From assembly GCF_002266465.3 (NCBI RefSeq), contig NZ_CP029427.2, positions 6,574,501 through 6,638,500 on the forward strand: 64,000 nucleotides of DNA, in the 5' to 3' direction. The position numbers and the translations under genes are program-made. This stretch comes from Bradyrhizobium symbiodeficiens (GTDB lineage: Bacteria > Pseudomonadota > Alphaproteobacteria > Rhizobiales > Xanthobacteraceae). Numbering within the stretch: the first letter of the stretch is position 1; each line of letters opens with the position of its first letter. This document shows, piece by piece, positions 8,724 to 16,060 of the stretch. Under the pieces are notes generated by a model. That model ran no database searches. It saw only the letters and a program-made list of their open reading frames with translations, and had not been told where the DNA came from.

Positions 8724-9455
8724 ATGAGTATGCAGGACACCGCCTCCTCGGGCGTCGCGCTATGGCGCCTCGTTGCCGACGGCATCGAGCGCGGCATCGC
8801 CGACGGCCGTTTCGCGGCCGGCGACAAATTGCCGGGCGAGATGGAGATCGCCGAAACCTATCGGGTGAACCGCCACACCGTGCGGCGCGCGCTGGCAGCC
8901 CTTGCCGAGCGCGGCCTCGTGCGTGCCGAGCGCGGCAGCGGAACCTATGTCGAGGCGCAGAAGCTCGCCTATCCCCTGCGTTCGCGCACCCGATTCTCCG
9001 AGATTGTCGGCGCCGGCGGCCGCGAGCCGCGCGGGCAGTTGATCGAGGCGACCGACGATGTCGCGACCCGTGAGCTGGCGCGCGAGCTCGGCTTGAAGAC
9101 CGGCGCGCCCCTGGTGCGAATCGAGGCGATCAGGCTGGCCGACCGCACGCCGATCTGCGTCTCCACCACCTGGCTGTCGGCGGAATTGTTTCCAGGTGCA
9201 GGCGCCGTGTTCGCGGCGACACGCTCGATGACGAAGCTGCTGGAACATTACGGCGTGGGCGACTATCGCCGCGGCGCGACGAGGATCACGGCCGGCATCG
9301 TCGACGCTACCGACGCGGCCCGGCTCGACCTGGCACTCGGACGCCCGATCCTGGTGGTCGACGCGACCGACCATGATCTCGAGGGCAAGCCGCTGATGAC
9401 CAAGCATTCGCGGTTCGCGGCCGAGCGGGTGGAGTTTCTGGTGGAGAACGGGTGA
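8724..9455 (+). CDS. phnF: Phosphonate operon regulator PhnF (GntR/HutC family)
   Basis: A 243-aa transcription factor with an N-terminal GntR winged helix (LPGEMEIAETYRVNRHTVRRAL, then RGSGTYV) and a C-terminal UTRA effector domain (LVRIEAIRLADRTPICVSTTWL through TDHDLEGKPLM). PhnF repressors of this type control phn genes in response to phosphonate or phosphate metabolites. ATG 8724 has GGAGTAGG upstream; an in-frame GTG at 8697 lacks a site. It is divergent from phnG and sits beside a perfect dyad. Confidence 0.92.
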   Translation: MSMQDTASSGVALWRLVADGIERGIADGRFAAGDKLPGEMEIAETYRVNRHTVRRALAALAERGLVRAERGSGTYVEAQKLAYPLRSRTRFSEIVGAGGREPRGQLIEATDDVATRELARELGLKTGAPLVRIEAIRLADRTPICVSTTWLSAELFPGAGAVFAATRSMTKLLEHYGVGDYRRGATRITAGIVDATDAARLDLALGRPILVVDATDHDLEGKPLMTKHSRFAAERVEFLVENG

Positions 9456-9476
9456 ACGAGCGACCACGCAGGGCTC

Positions 9477-9569
9477 GTAGGGTGGGAAAGGCGCACTTGC
9501 GCCGTGCCCACCATCTCTCCCCGATAGCCGAGTTGACGTGGTGGGCACGCTTCGCTTTGCCCACCCTAC
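9477..9569. repeat. Palindromic intergenic repeat, copy 2
   Basis: About 93 bp. Outer arms GTAGGGTGGG / CCCACCCTAC and inner arms GTGCCCACCA / TGGTGGGCAC pair perfectly, and the left arm holds an extra small hairpin (GGCGCACTTGCGCC). It lies between the convergent phnF (stop 9455) and phnE (stop 9581). Same family as 1513-1603 and 15953-16041. Confidence 0.85.
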
Positions 9570-9580
9570 GGCAGCTGCAA

Positions 9581-10429
9581 CTAAGCTACCGCCCTGCGCC
9601 CAATGATCGCAAAGCGCAGCTTGCCAGAGATGAAATCGATCGCGGCCACCGCGACCAGGATCATCAAGATCAGGAACGACACTTTCTGCCATTCCAGCAC
9701 GCGGATCTGCTCGGCGAGCTGGAGGCCGATGCCGCCGGCGCCGACGATGCCGATGATGGTGGCCGAGCGGGTGTTCGATTCGATGAAATAAAGCACCTGG
9801 CCCGCGATCACCGGCAGCACCTGCGGCATCAGGCCGAAGCGGATCTCGTGCAGCGCGCTGCCGCCGGAAGCGCGGATGCCTTCGACCTGCTTCTGGTCGG
9901 CACCCTCGATCGCCTCGGAGAACAGCTTGCCGAAGGCGCCGAAATCCGACACCGCGATGGCGAGCACACCGGCGAACGGGCCGAGCCCGACGACGTTGAT
10001 CCACACCAGCGCCCAGATCAGCGTGTCGACGCCGCGGATCGAATCCAGGAAGCGGCGGACCGGGAAACGCAGGATGACCGACGGCACCACGTTGCGCGCG
10101 GCAAACAGGCTGACCGGAAGCGCGAACAGCGCAGCCAGCGTAGTGCCGAGCAGCGCAATCGAGAGCGTCTCGCCCATCGCCTTCAGATATAGCGGCAGCG
10201 AGGAGCCGGGATCGGGCGGGATCATCATCATGCTGATCCAGCCGAGCTGGCTGAGGCCGTTGAAGAGCCGTGACGGCGAAAAATCGAGGTCGACGAGGCC
10301 ATAGATGAAAATCGCGAACGCCGCGACGATCATTGCCGGCGTCGCGAGCCGCGCCGCAGCCGGCCGCTCGAACACATCGGGATAGCGCGCGCGCATCTGC
10401 GCGGCATCAACTTCGGGCGGCTTGCTCAC
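9581..10429 (-). CDS. phnE: Phosphonate ABC transporter permease PhnE (second copy)
   Basis: Inner-membrane permease (282 aa) of the phosphonate importer PhnCDE. It has the binding-protein-dependent permease core with GVDTLIWALVWINVVGLGPFAGVLAIAVSDFGAFGKLFSE and the VGAGGIGLQL loop, plus a longer cytoplasmic N-terminal region before the first membrane segment. The start is GTG 10429, overlapping the upstream phnE stop by four bases (GTGA). Two tandem phnE genes probably form a heterodimeric permease, a common arrangement in rhizobia. Confidence 0.93.
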   Translation of the reverse strand: MSKPPEVDAAQMRARYPDVFERPAAARLATPAMIVAAFAIFIYGLVDLDFSPSRLFNGLSQLGWISMMMIPPDPGSSLPLYLKAMGETLSIALLGTTLAALFALPVSLFAARNVVPSVILRFPVRRFLDSIRGVDTLIWALVWINVVGLGPFAGVLAIAVSDFGAFGKLFSEAIEGADQKQVEGIRASGGSALHEIRFGLMPQVLPVIAGQVLYFIESNTRSATIIGIVGAGGIGLQLAEQIRVLEWQKVSFLILMILVAVAAIDFISGKLRFAIIGRRAVA

Positions 10430-11310
10430 GTTCGCGCCTCCTTGCCGAACAGTCGGCCGCGCACCCAGCCGGTCGTGATGTCGATCAGGAAGACCGTGAC
10501 GATGATCGTCACGAGAATGGCACTGACATCGGAGTAGTAGAACTTGCGGATCGCGACGATGAGCTCCTGTCCGATACCGCCGGCACCGACGAAACCCATC
10601 ACCGAGGCCTCGCGCACATTGATCTCGAAACGCAACAGCGCGTAGCTCGCGTAGCCCGCCGAGACCTGGGGCAGGATCGCAAAGCGCATGCAGGAGAGCC
10701 AGCTCGCGCCAGTCGATCGGATGCCTTCGACCGGCTTCATGTCGGCATTCTCGACGATCTCGGAAAACAGCTTTCCGAGCGCGCCTGTGGAGTGGATCGC
10801 AATCGCGAGCACGCCAGCCATCGGGCCGAGACCAAAGGCGATCACGAAGATCAGCGCGAATACGATGCCCGGCACGGTACGGGCGAACTCGAGCAGCCGC
10901 CGCACCAAGAAGCGCAGCCAGGGTCCCGGCGAAGTATTCTCGGCCGCGAAGAAATTGAGCGCGAACGCGAACACCGCTCCGATCAGCGTACCGACATAGC
11001 TGATCAGCAGGGTCTCGGCGAGCAGCTTCAGCCAATTGTGCCACCCCCAGAACCACTCGCCAAAATTGGTCCAGACCCGCTGGCCGTTGTCGAGCGTGAG
11101 AATACGGTCGAAATAGCTGACGAAATTGCCGAAGTAAGTGAAGAGGGTGCGCAGGTTAACTTCGGCGCCGATCGAGGCCACGATCAGCGCAGCAACAAAC
11201 AGCCCTGCACCCGCCGTAAGCCGCAGGCGCTTGCGGGCAACCGCCTTGCGGTAGGCCACATTCAGCACCGCGAGCTGCTGTTCGGGGAGAATCGAAACGG
11301 CGAGCGTCAT
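10426..11310 (-). CDS. phnE: Phosphonate ABC transporter permease PhnE (first copy)
   Basis: A 294-aa permease paralogous to its neighbour, with about six membrane segments and the conserved EAA-type loop (GVLAIAIHSTGALGKLFSEIVENAD) and GAGGIGQEL. It follows phnD after a 70-bp gap that contains an intrinsic terminator, so its expression probably depends on read-through from phnC-phnD. It overlaps the second phnE by four bases. Confidence 0.93.
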   Translation of the reverse strand: MTLAVSILPEQQLAVLNVAYRKAVARKRLRLTAGAGLFVAALIVASIGAEVNLRTLFTYFGNFVSYFDRILTLDNGQRVWTNFGEWFWGWHNWLKLLAETLLISYVGTLIGAVFAFALNFFAAENTSPGPWLRFLVRRLLEFARTVPGIVFALIFVIAFGLGPMAGVLAIAIHSTGALGKLFSEIVENADMKPVEGIRSTGASWLSCMRFAILPQVSAGYASYALLRFEINVREASVMGFVGAGGIGQELIVAIRKFYYSDVSAILVTIIVTVFLIDITTGWVRGRLFGKEART

Positions 11311-11330
11311 GTGTTGGGCGATCCATCAAG

Positions 11331-11359
11331 AAAAAGAGCCGGGTCCATCGACCCGGCTC
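11331..11359 (-). terminator. Intrinsic terminator/attenuator between phnD and phnE
   Basis: On the minus strand GAGCCGGGTC-GATG-GACCCGGCTC forms a perfect 10-bp stem with a 4-nt loop, followed at once by TTTTTCTT (11331-11335 read as U5). It lies just after the phnD stop and before phnE. A second 8-bp hairpin (11368-11388) overlaps the phnD stop codon. Partial termination would give more PhnD than permease. Confidence 0.82.
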
Positions 11360-11380
11360 CAGTGCATCGTCCTGACGTGA

Positions 11381-12310
11381 TCAGGACGCCTTCTTGCGCA
11401 GATTGTCGACGAACTTAATCAGCTCGATGGTCTTGTTGTAATCGTCATTGGCGATCGGCTCCCACGGCTTGTTCTTGCCGTCGGAGAGCTTCTTGAACGC
11501 CTCGGGGTCCTTCTGCGCCGCCTCGAGGAAGGCCTTCTTGATCGCCGCCTTCATGTCGTCCGGGAGGTCGCTGAGGTAGGCGTAGGGCGAGTTGATGATG
11601 AGGTCGGACTTCACGATGATGCGGAAGTCTTCCTTCTTCATCACGGTGCCGTCGGCCGACTTCACCATGCCCTTCTTGAGCATGCGGGTCAGGTTGGAAT
11701 CGTCGTCGGCATTCCACCAATTCGCGGCGACGTCGACCGTGCCCTGGGCCAGGGCCAGCACGGCATTCTCGTGGCTGCCGGTGAAGATGACCTTGGAGAA
11801 ATAGGCGTCGGGATCGATGCCCATCTGGTTCAGCTTGAAACGCGGCATGTTGTTGCCTGAGGTCGAATTCGGATCGACCAGGCCGAGATTCTTGCCCTTG
11901 AGCTCTTCGACCTTCTGGTACGGCGACTTCGCCAGCACGTAGAACACCGAGTAATAGCCCTTCGAGCCGTCGGCGTTGACGTCGATCACAAAGGCGTCGG
12001 TTTTGACGCCGGTCAGGCGGGCACGCGAGAACGAGGCCGGGCCGTAATAGCCGATATGGATGTTGCCGGCGCGCTGGCCCTCGATGACGGCCGCGTAGTC
12101 GTTGGCGACACGCAGGGTCACCTTGATGCCGAGCTCCTTCGACAGATAGTTGACGAAAGGCCCGTAGCGCTCGGTGACGCCGGAGCCGTTCTCGGCCGGG
12201 ATCACGGCGAAGGTGATCTCCGGATATTTCGTCTTCCAGTCTTCGGCGGAAGCGGATCCGGCAAAGGCAAGCGCGGCAGTGCCGGCAAGGACTAGTCTGC
12301 GAGTGATCAT
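11381..12310 (-). CDS. phnD: Phosphonate ABC transporter periplasmic binding protein PhnD
   Basis: Periplasmic phosphonate-binding protein (309 aa). The signal peptide MITRRLVLAGTAALAFAGSASA ends with an Ala-x-Ala type cleavage site. The body has ENGSGVTERYGPFVNYLSKEL, RAGNIHIGYYGPASF and LVDPNSTSGNNMPRF, typical of PhnD. ATG 12310 is preceded by GAGGGAACC. It lies 65 bp after phnC in the transporter operon. Confidence 0.94.
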   Translation of the reverse strand: MITRRLVLAGTAALAFAGSASAEDWKTKYPEITFAVIPAENGSGVTERYGPFVNYLSKELGIKVTLRVANDYAAVIEGQRAGNIHIGYYGPASFSRARLTGVKTDAFVIDVNADGSKGYYSVFYVLAKSPYQKVEELKGKNLGLVDPNSTSGNNMPRFKLNQMGIDPDAYFSKVIFTGSHENAVLALAQGTVDVAANWWNADDDSNLTRMLKKGMVKSADGTVMKKEDFRIIVKSDLIINSPYAYLSDLPDDMKAAIKKAFLEAAQKDPEAFKKLSDGKNKPWEPIANDDYNKTIELIKFVDNLRKKAS

Positions 12311-12375
12311 GGTTCCCTCTTCATCGGTTGGGGTCGGTTGACGCAAAACTGGCAACTAAGCAGATGAGGCGCCGC

Positions 12376-13185
12376 TCAGGCGGCGGCCGCCGTTCCAAGC
12401 GCTGGAATGCCCTCGGGCGCCGGTACAGGCGTGCCGCCCATGACGTCTGCGGCTTCGAGATCGTAAAGCTCGCGCGCGACATGGTCGGTCAGCGCCGACG
12501 GCGCGCCGTCGAACACCACGCGGCCCTGCGCCATGCCGATCAGGCGGTCGCAATAGCTGCGGGCGAGATCGAGCGAATGCAGGTTGCAAAGCACGGTGAT
12601 GCCGAAATGCTTGTTGATGCGCAGCAGCGCATCCATCACGATTTTGGTGTTGCGCGGATCGAGCGAGGCGATCGGCTCGTCGGCGAGGATGATATCGGGC
12701 TGCTGTACCAGCGCACGGGCAATCGCGACGCGCTGCTGCTGGCCGCCGGAGAGCTGGTCGGCGCGCTGGGCCGCGAGCGAGGCGATGTCGAACTGTTCCA
12801 GCGCCGACATCGCCAGCGCCTTGTCCTGCTCCGGCCAGAGCTGCGACAGCGAGCGCCAGGCCGGCATCGTCGCAAGTCGTCCCATCAGGACGTTGGTGAG
12901 GACATCGAGCCGGCCGACCAGGTTGAACTGCTGGAAGATCATGGCCGAACGCGCCCGCCACTGCCGCAATTCCTTGCCGCGCAGCGCGGTGACGTCGATG
13001 CCGTCGAACAGGATGCGGCCCTGCGTCGGCGTCGCGAGACGATTGATGGTTCGCAGCAGCGTCGACTTGCCGGCGCCGGACCGTCCGATCACACCGACGA
13101 AGCCGCCGGGGGAGACTTGAAACGAGGCGTCGTCCACCGCGGCTTTCGCGCCGAAGCGACACGTCAGACCTTCCACCACCAGCAT
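12376..13185 (-). CDS. phnC: Phosphonate ABC transporter ATPase PhnC
   Basis: ATPase (269 aa) energising phosphonate uptake. Walker A IGRSGAGKST, signature LSGGQQQR and Walker B ILADEPIASLD are intact, and the RSAMIFQQFNLVGRLDVLTNVLMGRL stretch is characteristic of PhnC. ATG 13185 is chosen at the conserved MLVVEGLTCRFG; an upstream in-frame start (13251) would run through the Pho box. First gene of phnC-phnD-phnE-phnE. Confidence 0.94.
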   Translation of the reverse strand: MLVVEGLTCRFGAKAAVDDASFQVSPGGFVGVIGRSGAGKSTLLRTINRLATPTQGRILFDGIDVTALRGKELRQWRARSAMIFQQFNLVGRLDVLTNVLMGRLATMPAWRSLSQLWPEQDKALAMSALEQFDIASLAAQRADQLSGGQQQRVAIARALVQQPDIILADEPIASLDPRNTKIVMDALLRINKHFGITVLCNLHSLDLARSYCDRLIGMAQGRVVFDGAPSALTDHVARELYDLEAADVMGGTPVPAPEGIPALGTAAAA

Positions 13186-13227
13186 GCAGGGCTCCAGATT
13201 AACTGGGCCCACCGCTAACGCCGGCGC

Positions 13228-13245
13228 TTGACACTTGTGTGACAC
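13228..13245 (-). promoter_or_regulatory. Candidate Pho box for phnCDEE
   Basis: On the minus strand GTGTCAC-ACAA-GTGTCAA gives two half-sites 11 bp apart, each close to the CTGTCA(T/C) consensus. It lies 43 bp upstream of the phnC start. The -10 at the expected distance (TAGCGG) is weak. Confidence 0.55.
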
Positions 13246-13282
13246 CGGCATTGCAGTGCCGCGATCCTGTACACCTCATCCC

Positions 13283-13300
13283 CTGTCATCGTCATGTCAT
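13283..13300 (+). promoter_or_regulatory. Candidate Pho box for the hexapeptide transferase-phnM2 operon
   Basis: CTGTCAT-CGTC-ATGTCAT on the plus strand: the first 7-bp half-site is perfect and the second has one mismatch, with the standard 4-bp spacer. It is 57 bp upstream of the transferase start at 13358. With the minus-strand box at 13228-13245 it makes a divergent PhoB-regulated control region. Confidence 0.65.
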
Positions 13301-13357
13301 GACATCGTCATCAAGCCGCTCGAAGAGGAACACCCGCCCTCGCGCCTCGGATGCAAC

Positions 13358-14017
13358 ATGGCCGCCAAAACCCTCTCGGTCCAGCCGACCATCGACCCCT
13401 CCGCCAAGCTGCACGAGACCAGGCTCGGCGCCTATACCGAGGTCGGCGCGCGCACCATCCTGCACGATGTCGCGATGGGCGATTACTCCTATGTCGTGAA
13501 CGACGCCCAAATCACCTACACCACCATCGGAAAGTTCTGCTCGATCGCGGCGATGACGCGTATCAACCCCGGCAATCATCCGATGCACCGCGCCACCCAG
13601 GCGCATTTCACCTATCGCTCCAGCGCCTATTTCGAAGGCGAGAGCGACGATGCCGAGTTCTTCGACTGGCGGCGCCAGCATCACGTCCATATCGGCCACG
13701 ACGTCTGGATCGGCCATGGCGCGATCGTGCTGCCGGGCCGCAACATCGGCACCGGCGCGGTGATCGCGGCCGGCGCCATCGTCACCAAGGACGTGCCAGC
13801 CTACACCATCGTCGCCGGCAATCCGGCCCGCATCGTGCGGCGGCGATTTTCCGAGGAGATCGCCGGACGGCTCGCGAAGCTCGCCTGGTGGGACTGGGAT
13901 CACGACAAATTGCGCGAAGCGCTGCCCGATTTCCGCAAGCTCGGGATTGAAGATTTTCTTGCGACATACGAAGCACCGACAAGTCCCTCAACCAGCAAAC
14001 GAAGCGCGGTCGCGTGA
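13358..14017 (+). CDS. Phosphonate-associated hexapeptide-repeat acyltransferase
   Basis: A 219-aa left-handed beta-helix transferase. Hexapeptide-type turns are visible from GAYTEVGARTILHDVAMGDYS through IGHDVWIGHGAIVLPGRNIGTGAVIAAGAIV, followed by PAYTIVAGNPARIVRRRF, as in chloramphenicol or virginiamycin acetyltransferases. A subfamily of these proteins is tied to phn loci. A plausible role is N-acetylation of aminoalkylphosphonates, replacing the GNAT enzyme PhnO, but this is inference. ATG 13358 is chosen at the start of homology. It overlaps the next gene by four bases (GTGA). Confidence 0.85.
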   Translation: MAAKTLSVQPTIDPSAKLHETRLGAYTEVGARTILHDVAMGDYSYVVNDAQITYTTIGKFCSIAAMTRINPGNHPMHRATQAHFTYRSSAYFEGESDDAEFFDWRRQHHVHIGHDVWIGHGAIVLPGRNIGTGAVIAAGAIVTKDVPAYTIVAGNPARIVRRRFSEEIAGRLAKLAWWDWDHDKLREALPDFRKLGIEDFLATYEAPTSPSTSKRSAVA

Positions 14018-15207
14018 CAGACATTTTCCTTGAAGGCGGCCGGGCCCTGGTCGGCGCCGAACTCGTCGAAACCTCGCTCCTCGTCTCCGGAACGGACATT
14101 GCAGAGATTGGTGGCTCTCGTGGCCGGGCGCGGCTGGCGATCGATTCGCGCAACCTGCTGGTGCTGCCCGGCATCGTCGATCTGCATGGCGATGCCTTCG
14201 AGCGGCAGATGATGCCGCGCGCCGGTGTCGATTTTCCGATCGACGTCGCGCTCGCCGACAGCGACCGTCAGGCGATCAGCAACGGCATCACCACGGTGTT
14301 TCACGCCACCACCTGCTCCTGGGAGCCGGGCCTGCGCAGCAGTGACAATGCGCGCGGCCTGATGGAAGCGATCGAGCGCCAGCGCCCGCAATTCGCCGCC
14401 GACACCCGCTTCCATCTGCGGCACGAGACCTACAATCTCGATGCCGAGGACGAGATCAGCCTGTGGCTCTCGGAGGGCCGCGTCGACCTGTTCGCCTTCA
14501 ACGACCACATGGACGGCACGGTCGCCGACATGGCCAAGCCGCGCAAGCGCAACCGCATGGTGGAGCGCACCGGCCTGTCGGCCGAGGCATTCGACCGGCT
14601 GGTCGAGCGCGTGGTCTCGCGCGCCCAGGAGGTGCCGGCTTCGGTTGCGCGGCTGGCCGCCGCGGCCCGCGCGGCCGAGGTGCGGATGCTCTCGCACGAC
14701 GATGCGACGCCGGCGATGCGCCAGGAATTTCGCGAGCTCGGCGCCGGCATCGCGGAATTTCCGGTCAACGAGGAGACCGCGCAGGCGGCCGCAAGCCACG
14801 GCGATGCCATCGTCTACGGTGCGCCGAACGTCGTGCGCGGCGGCAGCCACACCGGCTGGACCAAGGCCTCCGACATGATCGCCAAGGGGCTCTGCTCGGT
14901 GCTGGCGTCGGATTATTATTATCCGGCGCAGCTGCTCGCCGCGTTCCGGCTTGCCGCCGATGGCGTGCTGCCGTTGACCGAGGCCTGGAGCCTGGTCTCG
15001 GCCGGGCCGGCGCTCGCCACCGGCCTTGCCGATCGCGGCGTGCTCGCGGAAGGCCGCCGCGCCGACATCCTGCTGGTCGACGACAGCGTGAAGCTGCGGC
15101 CGCGGCTGATTGCGGTGATATCAGGCGGAAAGCTCGTGCATCTCACCGATGCGACGCGGCTGCTGAGTACTGTGGCAGCGCCGCGCGAGGCTGTCGTCGC
15201 GGCCTAA
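14014..15207 (+). CDS. Second PhnM-like amidohydrolase
   Basis: A 397-aa amidohydrolase related to PhnM (GTG start overlapping the upstream stop). It keeps PGIVDLHGD (metal H-x-D in modified form), HLRHE, FNDHMDGT, LSHDD, GAPNVVRGGSHTG and LASDYYYPAQLL. It differs from the canonical copy at 2859-4022: DLHGDAFE replaces ELHTDHLE and the LMDHTPGQRQF block is FNDHMDGTVAD. It may act on another alkyl-ribose triphosphate or a related phosphonate intermediate. Its operon has its own Pho box. Confidence 0.88.
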   Translation: MTDIFLEGGRALVGAELVETSLLVSGTDIAEIGGSRGRARLAIDSRNLLVLPGIVDLHGDAFERQMMPRAGVDFPIDVALADSDRQAISNGITTVFHATTCSWEPGLRSSDNARGLMEAIERQRPQFAADTRFHLRHETYNLDAEDEISLWLSEGRVDLFAFNDHMDGTVADMAKPRKRNRMVERTGLSAEAFDRLVERVVSRAQEVPASVARLAAAARAAEVRMLSHDDATPAMRQEFRELGAGIAEFPVNEETAQAAASHGDAIVYGAPNVVRGGSHTGWTKASDMIAKGLCSVLASDYYYPAQLLAAFRLAADGVLPLTEAWSLVSAGPALATGLADRGVLAEGRRADILLVDDSVKLRPRLIAVISGGKLVHLTDATRLLSTVAAPREAVVAA

Positions 15208-15225
15208 AGTGGTTATGCTGAGCCG

Positions 15226-15924
15226 ATGACAGGTTTTCCCCGCTACGCGATCTATTTTGCCGCAGGCAGCGACGCCGCGCTGTCCCGCTTCGGCGCCGAG
15301 CTGCTCGGCTATGATGCCTACACCGGCAACGAATTGCCGTTTCCGCCTGATGCGCTGCATGTCGCGCCGGACTGGCGCGACATCAGCGCCGATCCCCGTA
15401 AATACGGCTTTCACGCCACGCTGAAGGCGCCGATGGCGCTCGTATCAGGCAGGACCGAAGCGGAGCTGATCGCCGCCTGCGCGGTCTTCGCCGGCAAGGC
15501 GCGGCCGCTTCCCGTGATCCGCCCTGTTGTCGATGCCATCAGCGGCTTCATCGCTGTCATTCCGACCGAGCCGGTCGATGCGCTCCAGCGGCTCGCCGCA
15601 GATTGCGTCCGCGATTTCGATTCGTTTCGCGCCGCACTGTCTGCGGAAGATCGTGCGCGGCGCAGGCCCGAAAAGCTGAGCGAGCGGCAGCGCGACTATC
15701 TCGACCGCTGGGGCTACCCCTACGTGATGGAAGAATTCCGCTTCCACATGACGCTGACGGGACGGCTGGACGCGGAGCGGCGCGGGCCGATTTTGGCGAT
15801 GCTGCGGGAACGGTTTGCAGCGCTGGGGATCGGGACGCTGGCGATCGACCGCATCGCGCTGTTTCGGCAGGATGATGCGAAGGCGCGGTTTCGCATTGTC
15901 GGAGAGTGGGTACTGGTGAGTTAG
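15226..15924 (+). CDS. DUF1045 phosphonate-operon 2H-phosphoesterase-like protein
   Basis: A 232-aa protein of the DUF1045 family found in phn operons. Two H-x-T motifs, FHATLKAPM in the first third and FHMTLTGRL near residue 180, are the hallmark of 2H phosphoesterases, which open cyclic phosphates. RPEKLSERQRDYLDRWGYPYV is a family-typical block. Because no phnP is visible here, the protein is a good candidate to hydrolyse 5-phosphoribosyl 1,2-cyclic phosphate. It starts 18 bp after the PhnM-like gene. Confidence 0.85.
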   Translation: MTGFPRYAIYFAAGSDAALSRFGAELLGYDAYTGNELPFPPDALHVAPDWRDISADPRKYGFHATLKAPMALVSGRTEAELIAACAVFAGKARPLPVIRPVVDAISGFIAVIPTEPVDALQRLAADCVRDFDSFRAALSAEDRARRRPEKLSERQRDYLDRWGYPYVMEEFRFHMTLTGRLDAERRGPILAMLRERFAALGIGTLAIDRIALFRQDDAKARFRIVGEWVLVS

Positions 15925-15952
15925 CCGAGATCGCGCGTCATGCTCAGCCATC

Positions 15953-16041
15953 GTAGGGTGGGCAAAGGCGCAAAGCGCCGTGCCCACCACTCTTCTCGAC
16001 GGCACACGATTGGTCGGCACGCTTCGCTTCGCCCACCCTAC
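15953..16041. repeat. Palindromic intergenic repeat, copy 3
   Basis: About 89 bp with outer arms GTAGGGTGGGCAAAG and CGCCCACCCTAC and inner GTGCCCACCA block; the left arm again contains a small hairpin (GGCGCAAAGCGCC). It separates the convergent DUF1045 gene (stop 15924) and DHDPS-like gene (stop 16061). Third member of the family at 1513 and 9477. Confidence 0.83.
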
Positions 16042-16060
16042 GACTGCGGTGTGTGCAGCC

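Noticed and set aside
10430..11056. An extended fusion of the second PhnE with an upstream domain
   Set aside because: The extra part is the shadow frame of the first phnE gene; GTG 10429 with GTGA overlap is the proper start.
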